From Bacteroidales bacterium (lineage in GTDB: Bacteria > Bacteroidota > Bacteroidia > Bacteroidales > DYOH01): DNA of 12,472 nucleotides. Of this stretch, positions 1 to 6,463 are shown piece by piece. The stretch spans positions 1 to 12,472 of the forward strand of contig DAOVUO010000028.1 in NCBI GenBank assembly GCA_030632545.1. Reading direction: 5' to 3'. Each line of letters opens with the position of its first letter. Within the stretch, counting starts at the first letter, position 1. Under the pieces are notes generated by a model. It did not search any database. It saw only the letters and a list, made by a program, of their open reading frames with translations, and had not been told where the DNA came from. Position numbers and translations under genes: made by a program.

Positions 1-17
1 AAAATAAAAATATAATT

Positions 18-584
18 ATGGAATCGTTTAAATTTTCAAACAGTAGTAAAAAAATACTTTTACAAATTGCCAGAAAAACCTTAGAGGCATATTTACAGCA
101 TTTTAAAACCCCCAAATTTACTAATATAGATAATGACGAATTATTGATTGAAGCAGGTGCATTTGTGACGCTTACTAAAAATAAAAATCTAAAAGGATGT
201 ATTGGTCGTTTTACTTCAGATGTTCCACTTTTTGAGTTAATACAAGAAATGGCCATTGCTGCTGCTACAAAGGATTCTAGATTTAAATCTGTTGATTTTG
301 ACGAACTTGATGATTTAGAAATAGAAATTTCGGTATTAAGTCCTTTGAAAAAAATAAGTGACATGAGCGAGATTGAAATTGGTAAGCATGGAATTTATAT
401 ACAAAAAGGAATACGAACTGGCACTTTATTACCGCAGGTAGCAAGTTCTAATAACTGGAATGTAGAGTATTTTTTGGGATATTGTTCAGAGCATAAAGCA
501 GGCATTGGAAGGGAAGGATGGAGGCAGGCGGATGTTTTTACTTATGAGGCCTTAGTGTTTGAGGAACATGAGTTTATTAAATAG
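18..584 (+). CDS. amrA: AMMECR1-domain protein (AmmeMemoRadiSam system protein A)
   Basis: A 188-aa AMMECR1-fold protein, essentially the whole family domain. Visible hallmarks are LKGCIGRF (residues 58-65, matching the family's LRGCIG signature), DSRF (86-89), the EIEISVLSPL strand (101-110), the GTLLPQVA segment (135-142) and the C-terminal WNVEYFLGYCSEHKAG stretch. In many bacteria and archaea this family (AmrA) is encoded beside a Memo-like protein (AmrB) and a radical-SAM protein; the biochemical role of the set is not settled. The partners are not in this window: only 17 bp precede the ATG, so they could lie to the left, and the downstream gene is convergent and unrelated. No Shine-Dalgarno is visible in the short AT-rich leader. 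Family assignment is secure; cellular function is unknown. Confidence 0.9.
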   Translation: MESFKFSNSSKKILLQIARKTLEAYLQHFKTPKFTNIDNDELLIEAGAFVTLTKNKNLKGCIGRFTSDVPLFELIQEMAIAAATKDSRFKSVDFDELDDLEIEISVLSPLKKISDMSEIEIGKHGIYIQKGIRTGTLLPQVASSNNWNVEYFLGYCSEHKAGIGREGWRQADVFTYEALVFEEHEFIK

Positions 585-777
585 ATGTAGTTTATACAAT
601 GGTTCCCCGATGTTTGGGGCAAGCAGTTGAATGTTCGTAAGGTTCTGAGTGATAGTTATTTGCAGAAGTAATTTTATTAAGTATAACTGCTAGATATTCA
701 TCTTAACTTAAAGCTTAGCACTCGAAACTTAAAACTAAGTAATAATCGTAAATCTACAATAATAAATCGTCAATTGC
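585..777. other. Convergent intergenic gap with small GC hairpin
   Basis: This is non-coding sequence between the convergent AmrA and DUF6122 genes. It contains a short hairpin, CCCC (605-608) / GGGG (616-619) with a 7-nt loop, but no T-tract follows it on either strand, so it is not a convincing intrinsic terminator. The region around 600-668 is less AT-rich than its surroundings and keeps a 26-codon open stretch in the AmrA frame (see findings). The right half (about 700-777) is AT-rich with no recognisable RNA gene. Confidence 0.4.
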
Positions 778-1104
778 TTAAGCCATCCATAAACAATCTT
801 GAAAATCGGTATACATGTGAAAGAGTAATCCTGTGGCTATTATTCGGGTTTTTTTATAAAATAGTAGAATAAAATATATTCCAATTGCGTAATATGAATG
901 TAATATATGAAATCCTATGCTGCATCTATTTGGGTCAAAAATTGGGTTTGCTAAAAGGTGATCTAAATCAACAATCAATGTAAGAACCATAATTATCCAC
1001 GCTTTTTTCCACTCTGAGCGAAAAAATAAATAAGCAATAAGTCCTGGTAATAATAAATGGAAACTGTAGTGAGTTAGTGGGCGTAAAATTTCCAGAATTG
1101 TCAT
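778..1104 (-). CDS. DUF6122 family small membrane protein
   Basis: A 108-aa hydrophobic protein starting at an ATG. Predicted membrane segments are about residues 14-28, 35-50, 66-83 and 88-98. The conserved block running through DLDHLLANPIFDPNRCSIGFH (about residues 46-66) and the later LLFHMYTDFQDC match the family now called DUF6122, which I know mainly from Bacteroidota. The repeated His/Asp residues at membrane edges (DLDH, FHILHSYYA, HMYTDFQD) resemble the metal-binding layout of membrane-bound hydrolases such as the YdjM/LexA-regulated group, but that is only an analogy. It stands alone, convergent with amrA. No clear Shine-Dalgarno or promoter box was found in front of it. The molecular function is unknown. 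Confidence 0.8.
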   Translation of the reverse strand: MTILEILRPLTHYSFHLLLPGLIAYLFFRSEWKKAWIIMVLTLIVDLDHLLANPIFDPNRCSIGFHILHSYYAIGIYFILLFYKKTRIIATGLLFHMYTDFQDCLWMA

Positions 1105-1417
1105 GCTTAATAGTTCTTGTTAGCGCAATCTTTTATTTTGCTGTGAATAAGTCTTTAAAAAACTTCATTGCAAACGAATGAAGCAATTTTTGTAATTATA
1201 AAGACTGCCTCCTACATCGCAATACGATGCTGCCTTAATACTGAATTTTGTCAAAATTTTCATTCTACTTTCTATTAAAATCTTTTGTCTACTAAATCTC
1301 AAAAAAGATATAAATCACTAGTAATCAGTTAAAATTGACTTCGTAAAGTAGTATTATACAATGAAAGTTTTTAATATATTTGATAGTAGTTTAGTATCAG
1401 AAGTAAGTATTCAAGCG
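1105..1417. other. Intergenic region (no gene seen)
   Basis: About 310 bp lie between the DUF6122 start and the terminator of the nusB operon. I see no tRNA, no RNA gene and no credible coding sequence. It contains a degenerate palindromic repeat (1163-1236, listed separately) followed by plain AT-rich sequence. A 35-codon plus-strand open frame starting at 1361 runs through the terminator into antisense yajC sequence and is not believed. Confidence 0.5.
1163..1236. repeat. Degenerate REP-like palindromic repeat
   Basis: The left part contains CTTCATT (1163-1169) and its exact complement AATGAAG (1177-1183), giving a 7-bp stem with a 7-nt loop, followed by CAATTTTT. The right part contains CATCG-CAATA-CGATG (1215-1229) within AAGACTGCCTCCTACATCGC (1201-1220). 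The wording CATTGCAAACGAATGAAGCAA ... GACTGCCTCCTACATCGCAAT resembles the dispersed palindromic repeats with a 'CATTGCGAACGAATGAAGCAATCT' type core that are common between genes in Bacteroidota and other phyla. The resemblance is from memory. This copy has lost perfect complementarity between its two halves, so it would be a decayed copy. Confidence 0.4.
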
Positions 1418-1452
1418 AAAAAAAAAGCAGTCTTTTTAGACTGCTTTTTTTT
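1418..1452 (-). terminator. Intrinsic terminator of the nusB-yajC operon (bidirectional)
   Basis: A perfect 14-bp inverted repeat runs from 1420-1433 to 1438-1451 with a TTTT loop. The GC-containing part is AGCAGTCT / AGACTGCT. On the minus strand, reading out of yajC, the stem is followed by nine T (complement of A 1418-1426). On the plus strand it is followed by eight T (1445-1452). The stem begins at the yajC stop codon (1451-1453), so it ends this operon immediately after yajC and can also stop transcription arriving from the left. Confidence 0.92.
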
Positions 1453-1777
1453 ATTTCTTTTCAACTGATTCACTTTGCTCAGCTTTAACAACTGAGTTTC
1501 TATCAACTTTAAAATGTATACTATTACCAACATCTAAAGTAATTGTTTTTTCTTGAATATCAGCAACTTTACCCAAAATTCCGCCTGTTGTAACAACACG
1601 GTCGCCTTTTTTCATATCTTCGCGAAATTTTTTGAGTGCTTTTTGTTGCTTACGCTGAGGTAAAATTAAAAACACATAGAAAACACCAATTATTAGTACT
1701 AAAGTAATTAACTGAGCAGCACCTCCACCTTCGCCTTCGGCTCCAGACATTAGAGGTAAAAAAGATAAAATATTCAT
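1451..1777 (-). CDS. yajC: Preprotein translocase accessory subunit YajC
   Basis: A 108-aa single-span inner-membrane protein that associates with SecDF in the Sec translocase. One membrane helix spans about residues 22-39 and is followed by the hallmark LPQRKQQK (39-46). The cytoplasmic domain holds the conserved KKGDRVVTTGGILGKV (56-71) and the DRNSVV motif. The N-terminus is a short Gly/Glu-rich periplasmic stretch. The frame can be extended two codons to a TTG at 1783, but the ATG at 1777 is preferred: it fits the usual family N-terminus. It is the last gene of the nusB-DUF1573-yajC operon, 9 bp after the DUF1573 stop, and is followed directly by a strong terminator. In many Bacteroidota the run continues with ybbR and coaE, which are absent here. 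Confidence 0.95.
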   Translation of the reverse strand: MNILSFLPLMSGAEGEGGGAAQLITLVLIIGVFYVFLILPQRKQQKALKKFREDMKKGDRVVTTGGILGKVADIQEKTITLDVGNSIHFKVDRNSVVKAEQSESVEKK

Positions 1778-1786
1778 TTTCAAAAT

Positions 1787-2191
1787 TTATTTAACGTTAA
1801 CAAAAAAGTTTATTTCAATATTTTTATTCAAAGCATTTGTTTCCAATACAATGCTTTTATTTTGTATTCCCATATAGCCATGTGAATCAAACTGAATTTC
1901 AACATAGCCTTTCTCTCCTTCTAAAACAGGTTCTTTTGTCCAATCTGTAGCAGTACAACCACAATCCGAAGTTACATTTTTAACGATTAAAGCACCAATA
2001 CCATCAGCGGTAAAATAAATCCGTTGGGCTAAAACTTCACCTGCTAAAACTTCACCAAAATCATGAGCTAAACCACCATCTACAATCAATATAATATCCT
2101 TATTATATGCTCCATCATAATCATTATGGGCATTTGTACCACAAGAAATAAAAGCAAACAAAGCAAATAAAACAAGGTAAGTTTTCAACAT
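1787..2191 (-). CDS. DUF1573 domain lipoprotein
   Basis: From the ATG at 2191 the product is 134 aa and begins with a lipoprotein signal: MLK, a hydrophobic stretch (about residues 4-15), then F-I-S-C with the acylated Cys at 17. The frame is open back to a TTG at 2221, but that start would bury the signal peptide behind ten polar residues and overlap nusB by 29 bp. The mature part is a DUF1573 domain, an Ig-like beta-sandwich family abundant in Bacteroidota, with the hallmark DCGCTATDW (76-84) and HDFGEVLAGE (43-52). It is predicted to be periplasmic or outer-membrane anchored; its function is unknown. Only 1 bp separates its ATG from the nusB stop, suggesting translational coupling. The nusB-DUF1573-yajC order is recurrent in this phylum. 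Confidence 0.92.
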   Translation of the reverse strand: MLKTYLVLFALFAFISCGTNAHNDYDGAYNKDIILIVDGGLAHDFGEVLAGEVLAQRIYFTADGIGALIVKNVTSDCGCTATDWTKEPVLEGEKGYVEIQFDSHGYMGIQNKSIVLETNALNKNIEINFFVNVK

Positions 2192-2192
2192 T

Positions 2193-3134
2193 TTATTTTG
2201 CTTTTTTGTCGAAAAAAACAATTTTATTACTCAAATCATAGCTTTCTTTCATTCTATCAAGCATTCCGTTGATGAAACTACTACTTTTTGAAGTACTATA
2301 AAATTTGGCAATTTCAATATATTCATTCATACTTACTTGCAATGGAATATTATCAAATTGCTTAATTTCCGACACAGCCATTTGCAATAAAATCATATCC
2401 ATTTTCGCAATTCTTTCTATATCCCAATTTTTACTATACTCTTTTATAGTATTTTGATATTCCACCTTGTTTCCGATGGTGTCAGAAAGTAAATCTAATG
2501 AAAAACGTTCATCTTCATAACTAGTAAATTGAGACAAAAATCGTATGTAAATACCTTCGGTTTGTGTGAATTTCTTTATAGTTTTAGCTAAAATACTCAT
2601 TACAAATTCCATTTCATCGTTCCAGAATACAGAAATTTCTTCAAATACACTGTAAACATCTTCACAATAAGGTAAAAATTTAGTGTAGAATTTTGACAAA
2701 AACGTTCTGTCCAACTCGTAAGAATCTTTTTTCTCCGACATATAATCCTTATACAAATTGGATGCAAGCAGCAACTGATAAACTTTTTTTACCAATTCAG
2801 GCTTTTCGCTCAATGATAATTTGTATTTTGCTGAATATTCTTTAAAATCATCGCTCGTTCTAATTTGTTCAATGACTCTATTTTTGACAAACTTAAAATT
2901 TGGATTTAAATCCTCGTGAGTAGGAATTTTCTTATTTCGTGCAATTTCAATCTTTTGCTCGGAATATTTAAGCACTTCCATAATCAATTCAAGAAACAAG
3001 AAGTATAATTTATGACTTTCGGCCACACTTTGGTAAAATAGCTTCTCCGCATCCTTCATATTATCTACAGACCCACTATTGTAACAAAAAATTGTCTGCA
3101 TTAATTTGATTCGGAGAAATCGTCGATTTATCAT
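2193..3134 (-). CDS. nusB: Transcription antitermination factor NusB (long Bacteroidota form)
   Basis: A 313-aa protein that should bind boxA RNA with NusE/S10 in rRNA antitermination complexes. The N-terminus has RRFLRIKLMQTIFCY (4-18), matching the family's first helix. The C-terminal half holds the conserved NusB core: ENWD-like NWDIERIAKMDMILLQMAVSE (about 237-257), then IPLQVSMNEYIEIAKFY and SSFINGMLDRM. It is about twice the length of the E. coli protein (about 140 aa). The extra middle region is mostly charged helix and is usual for Bacteroidota NusB. It is the first gene of the operon. The ATG has no Shine-Dalgarno; a TATTTTTG box lies 36 bp upstream. Confidence 0.93.
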   Translation of the reverse strand: MINRRFLRIKLMQTIFCYNSGSVDNMKDAEKLFYQSVAESHKLYFLFLELIMEVLKYSEQKIEIARNKKIPTHEDLNPNFKFVKNRVIEQIRTSDDFKEYSAKYKLSLSEKPELVKKVYQLLLASNLYKDYMSEKKDSYELDRTFLSKFYTKFLPYCEDVYSVFEEISVFWNDEMEFVMSILAKTIKKFTQTEGIYIRFLSQFTSYEDERFSLDLLSDTIGNKVEYQNTIKEYSKNWDIERIAKMDMILLQMAVSEIKQFDNIPLQVSMNEYIEIAKFYSTSKSSSFINGMLDRMKESYDLSNKIVFFDKKAK

Positions 3135-3169
3135 AATATTAAAAGATCTTAATTTTACTTTCCAGTCGC

Positions 3170-3177
3170 CAAAAATA
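3170..3177 (-). promoter_or_regulatory. Candidate -7 box for the nusB operon
   Basis: Read on the minus strand this is TATTTTTG, a full match to the Bacteroidota -7 consensus TAnnTTTG, and it ends 36 bp before the nusB ATG. I could not find a good TTTG-type -33 element at the expected 19-21 bp spacing, so the call rests on the -7 match and its position alone. Confidence 0.3.
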
Positions 3178-3294
3178 AAGAATCTTTATAGATTTTCATT
3201 CTACAATTTGATATTTTATTCGCCTTTACAAAAATTTAACTTTTTGCAGCTAATTTTCTTAAATTATCAATCGGAATTAATAGCTTTTTAGTTC

Positions 3295-3520
3295 TACTAC
3301 CAATTTCGTGGGTAACTAATTTAAAATACAAAACAGTGATTAAACATAATATTCTTTGCTTATCTGCTTATCTGTTTATAAGTTAAACCATACAAACTTA
3401 AAATAAAAGTAATTATTACTATTTTAATCAATTAAACGAATAAACATTTAAACATTATTATATCCCTCAAAATTTGCAGTGCCACCGAAATTTGAATCTC
3501 TACCCACGAAATTGGTAGTA
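3295..3520. repeat. 226-bp element bounded by a perfect 20-bp inverted repeat
   Basis: The left arm TACTACCAATTTCGTGGGTA (3295-3314) is the exact reverse complement of 3501-3520. Beyond one mismatch the pairing continues for three more bases (3291-3293 with 3522-3524). The 186 bp between the arms are strongly AT-rich and non-coding. Next to the right arm is an imperfect direct copy of part of it (CACCGAAATTTG 3483-3494 versus CCACGAAATTGG 3503-3514). No target-site duplication is evident. It could be a miniature inverted-repeat element (MITE) or a long-range RNA stem after sucA. The arms themselves are certain; the nature of the element is inference. Confidence 0.6.
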
Positions 3521-3547
3521 AAACCATCTTTTTTAAAGTTTTAATAC

Positions 3548-6376
3548 TTATTTATCATCGTTAAACAAATACCTGTGCTGCTTTAAAATAGCTTCTCGAG
3601 ATTTACCAACAACGCATTGAAGGCCGCAATAAACATTGTTTAGCTCACAATCGCATTTACGAAAAACCTTGTAAATTATTTCTTCCTGACCAAGTACATG
3701 CAATTTATTTAAACCTACGGCTGGACTAGCACTTGCTAAACGAGCAATATGCTCAATATCGGCAAAAGTAAAATTATTTTTTATATAATTCCAAGCTCCC
3801 ATATTCTCAGGTTCTTCTTGAACCCAAAGCGTTAGCATATTATTTTTATACTTTTTAAGTACTTGTTTTATCTGATTTTTTGGAAAAGGATGCAATTGCT
3901 CAATTCTCACTAAAGCAATATCTATAGCTTTAAACTCTTGTTTTTTAGCCAATAAATCATAATAAATTTTACCACTACAAAACACCACTCGTCTAACTTC
4001 ATCAGTATCTACATTATCATCGTCAATCACTTCCTGAAAATTACCAGAAGTAAAATCATCTACTTTAGATACGCATTGTGCATGACGAAGTAAACTTTTA
4101 GGCGTAAAAATCAGTAATGGTACTTGAAATTTACGTGCCATTTGCCTGCGTAATAAATGAAACATATTTGCTGGCGTACTAGGAACAACAATTTGCATAT
4201 TATTATTTACAGCCAAATTTAAAAATCGTTCCATTCGAGCACTAGAATGTTCGGGGCCTTGTCCTTCGTAACCATGTGGCAAATATAGTGTTAGTCCGTT
4301 TTGTAAACCCCATTTTTCCTCACCTACACTCAAATATTGGTCAATAATTGCTTGAGCCACATTATAAAAATCACCAAACTGTGCCTCCCATACTGTTAAT
4401 CCTTTGGGATGCGTTAAAGCATAGCCGTATTCATAGCCTAGCACGCCATATTCACTTAATAATGAATTGTAAATACTAAAATGAGATTGATTTTCATCAA
4501 TGTTTTTTAATGGTACGTATTTTTCATTCGAATTTTCTACTCTTAATGTTGCATGTCGATGCGAAAATGTACCACGTTCACTATCTTGGCCACTTATTCG
4601 AACACTGTGCCCTTCGGTAAGTAAGCTGGCATAAGCTAAAAGTTCACCCATTGCCCAATCTAAACGATTTTCCTCTACCATTTTTAGGCGATCGTTAAAT
4701 AGTTTTACAATCTTTTTAAAGAAAGTTCGGTCTTCAGGTAAATGATTAATTTTTTTTACTAAATCATTAAATTTATCAAGTGAAATAGAAGTTTCGAATT
4801 TTTGTCTAAAATCGTTATCTGTAGGATAATGATAATCTTTCCAAGTGTTTTTAAAAAATTGCTCTATGTGTACTTTATCAAGTTTTTTAGCTATTTCTAA
4901 TTTCTCCTCCAGTAAATCATCAAAATCTTTATTTATATTCTTAATATCTTCTTTTGTATATACATTTTCCCTCTCTAATACATCTGCATAAATCTCTCTT
5001 ACTGATGGATGCTTAGCAATTGTTTTATACAATATTGGCTGCGTAAAACGAGGCTCATCCCCCTCATTATGTCCATATTTTCTATAGCCTAAAATGTCAA
5101 TAAAAACATCAGTATGAAATTTCTGACGATAATCCATTGCCATTATAATTGTATGTACCAAAGCTTCCACATCGTCGCCATTAACATGAAAAACAGGTGA
5201 ACGTGTAACCTTCGCGATATCAGTAGAATATGTACTCGAACGACCTTCGGTATAATTGGTAGTAAAACCAACCTGATTATTTATTACCATGTGAATAGTT
5301 CCGCCAGTACGGTAACCACTCAATTTTGACATTTGAATAATCTCATACACAATTCCTTGTGCAGATATTGCTGCATCGCCATGTATTATAATTGGTGCTA
5401 CTTTATTATAGTTTCTATTGTACTTATGCTCAATTTTCCCACGAGTAATGCCCTGTATCACAGCTCCAACCATCTCTAAATGTGATGGATTAGGTGCTAA
5501 ACTTAGACTAACTTTTTTACCATTAGCCAAATTTAAAATAGTATCAGCTCCCAAATGGTATTTTACATCGCCAAGTGCCACGTCTTCGTTATAAGCTGTG
5601 CCAATAAATTCGTGTAAAATGTGCTCGTAAGGCTTTTGTAAAGTATTAGCTAGTACATTTAAACGTCCTCGGTGTGGCATACCTATTACAAAGTCCTCAA
5701 TTCCAATACTAGCACCATGTTTTATGACAAAATCAAGTGCAGGAATTAATGCTTCGCCACCTTCGAGCGAAAATCGCTTTTGACCAATAAATTTTTTATG
5801 AATAAATTTTTCAAAACCTACTGACTTTACAAGTTCTTTGTAGATTCCCTTTTTTTGCTCAGTAGTAAATGAAGGTAAATTTTGCGTTTTTTCCATTCTC
5901 CTTTGCAACCACTTCACCTCTTCTGGCTGACGAACAAATACAAACTCAGCACCAATTGAGCGGCAGTATGTTGTTTCTAAAAAATCAACTATTTGCTTTA
6001 AACTCGATTTCCCAAGTCCAAGCTCATTGCCAGCTTCAAAATTTTGCTCTAAATCAGCTTTTGAAAAACCAAAATTTTTAATATCCAAAGTGGGATAATA
6101 TTTTCTGCGTGCTCTAACTGGGTTTGTTTTTGTAAATAGATGACCTCTTTGTCGGTATGCCTGAATTAAATTAATAAGTGCAAATTCTTTCGACGAAACA
6201 CTTTTGTTATCTAAATTTGATGAATTTGGCGCATCGTAATTGCTTAAAGCAAACTCAAAACCCTCAAAAAACGAACGCCATTTTTCGTCGACACTTTCAG
6301 GATTTTTTTTATATTCTTGAAATAAATCTTCGATGGCATTTATATCACTGCTGCCTATACCTGAGAATTTATCCAT
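3548..6376 (-). CDS. sucA: 2-oxoglutarate dehydrogenase E1 component
   Basis: A 942-aa thiamine-diphosphate enzyme that decarboxylates 2-oxoglutarate and hands the succinyl group to the E2 lipoamide in the TCA cycle. The N-terminus has the E1 N-terminal motif (IEDLFQEYKKNPESVDEKW, about 16-33). The ThDP core includes GMPHRGRLN (232-240), GDAAISAQG (333-341) and INNQVGFTT (365-373). The transketolase-like C-terminal half carries HGYEGQGPEHSSARMERF and FTPKSLLRH. Length is slightly above the usual 900-930 aa because of an unusual 35-residue tail with four cysteines (C908, C910, C917, C921). The next minus-strand gene is nusB, not the E2 gene sucB, so partner subunits must be encoded elsewhere. 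It starts at an ATG without a Shine-Dalgarno; a promoter candidate lies about 50 bp upstream. Confidence 0.97.
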   Translation of the reverse strand: MDKFSGIGSSDINAIEDLFQEYKKNPESVDEKWRSFFEGFEFALSNYDAPNSSNLDNKSVSSKEFALINLIQAYRQRGHLFTKTNPVRARRKYYPTLDIKNFGFSKADLEQNFEAGNELGLGKSSLKQIVDFLETTYCRSIGAEFVFVRQPEEVKWLQRRMEKTQNLPSFTTEQKKGIYKELVKSVGFEKFIHKKFIGQKRFSLEGGEALIPALDFVIKHGASIGIEDFVIGMPHRGRLNVLANTLQKPYEHILHEFIGTAYNEDVALGDVKYHLGADTILNLANGKKVSLSLAPNPSHLEMVGAVIQGITRGKIEHKYNRNYNKVAPIIIHGDAAISAQGIVYEIIQMSKLSGYRTGGTIHMVINNQVGFTTNYTEGRSSTYSTDIAKVTRSPVFHVNGDDVEALVHTIIMAMDYRQKFHTDVFIDILGYRKYGHNEGDEPRFTQPILYKTIAKHPSVREIYADVLERENVYTKEDIKNINKDFDDLLEEKLEIAKKLDKVHIEQFFKNTWKDYHYPTDNDFRQKFETSISLDKFNDLVKKINHLPEDRTFFKKIVKLFNDRLKMVEENRLDWAMGELLAYASLLTEGHSVRISGQDSERGTFSHRHATLRVENSNEKYVPLKNIDENQSHFSIYNSLLSEYGVLGYEYGYALTHPKGLTVWEAQFGDFYNVAQAIIDQYLSVGEEKWGLQNGLTLYLPHGYEGQGPEHSSARMERFLNLAVNNNMQIVVPSTPANMFHLLRRQMARKFQVPLLIFTPKSLLRHAQCVSKVDDFTSGNFQEVIDDDNVDTDEVRRVVFCSGKIYYDLLAKKQEFKAIDIALVRIEQLHPFPKNQIKQVLKKYKNNMLTLWVQEEPENMGAWNYIKNNFTFADIEHIARLASASPAVGLNKLHVLGQEEIIYKVFRKCDCELNNVYCGLQCVVGKSREAILKQHRYLFNDDK

Positions 6377-6424
6377 TATTTAAAGTTTTAGTTTTTCAAA
6401 ATCTATTGTTTATTTAATTCAATA

Positions 6425-6456
6425 CAAATTTAATATTTTTTCGAATTTAGCCCGAA
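6425..6456 (-). promoter_or_regulatory. Candidate Bacteroidota promoter of sucA
   Basis: On the minus strand TAAATTTG (6432 down to 6425) matches the -7 consensus TAnnTTTG exactly. TTCG (6456 down to 6453), one base off TTTG, sits 20 bp upstream at the -33 position. It lies in the 87-bp gap between the hydrolase stop and the sucA ATG and would give a leader of roughly 40 nt. It supports independent transcription of sucA. Confidence 0.45.
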
Positions 6457-6463
6457 TTTAAAT

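Larger units (their letters stand above)
3135..3547. other. 413-bp intergenic region between sucA and nusB
   Basis: No gene is supported here. The nusB-proximal part holds a promoter-like box (3170-3177). From 3295 to 3520 lies an inverted-repeat-bounded AT-rich stretch, listed separately, including a short tandem GCTTATCT GCTTATCT at 3359-3374. No convincing intrinsic terminator was found after sucA. A plus-strand open frame at 3106-3291 overlaps the 5' end of nusB and has no family features. Confidence 0.5.

Noticed and set aside
605..619. CCCC/GGGG hairpin as terminator between amrA and the DUF6122 gene
   Set aside because: Only a 4-bp stem, and no T-tract follows on either strand.
1361..1468. 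35-codon plus-strand frame starting at an ATG
   Set aside because: It runs through the hairpin terminator and into the antisense of yajC; its Lys/Phe-rich sequence is a by-product of the A and T tracts.
1777..1783. TTG start for yajC (and equivalent upstream TTG starts at 2221, 7276 and 10328)
   Set aside because: In each case an ATG 6-30 bp downstream fits the family N-terminus or signal peptide better, avoids overlap with the upstream gene, or keeps the start out of a promoter box.
3106..3291. 61-codon plus-strand open frame
   Set aside because: It overlaps the 5' end of nusB on the opposite strand, is Phe/Leu/Asn-rich as expected from AT-rich non-coding sequence, and has no family motif or ribosome-binding site.
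5255..5270. 16-bp identity (ATTGGTAGTAAAACCA) between sucA and the gap downstream of sucA (3511-3526)
   Set aside because: In sucA it encodes part of the conserved GFTTNYTEG region, so it is constrained by coding. A single 16-bp match of AT-rich sequence in 12 kb is plausible by chance.
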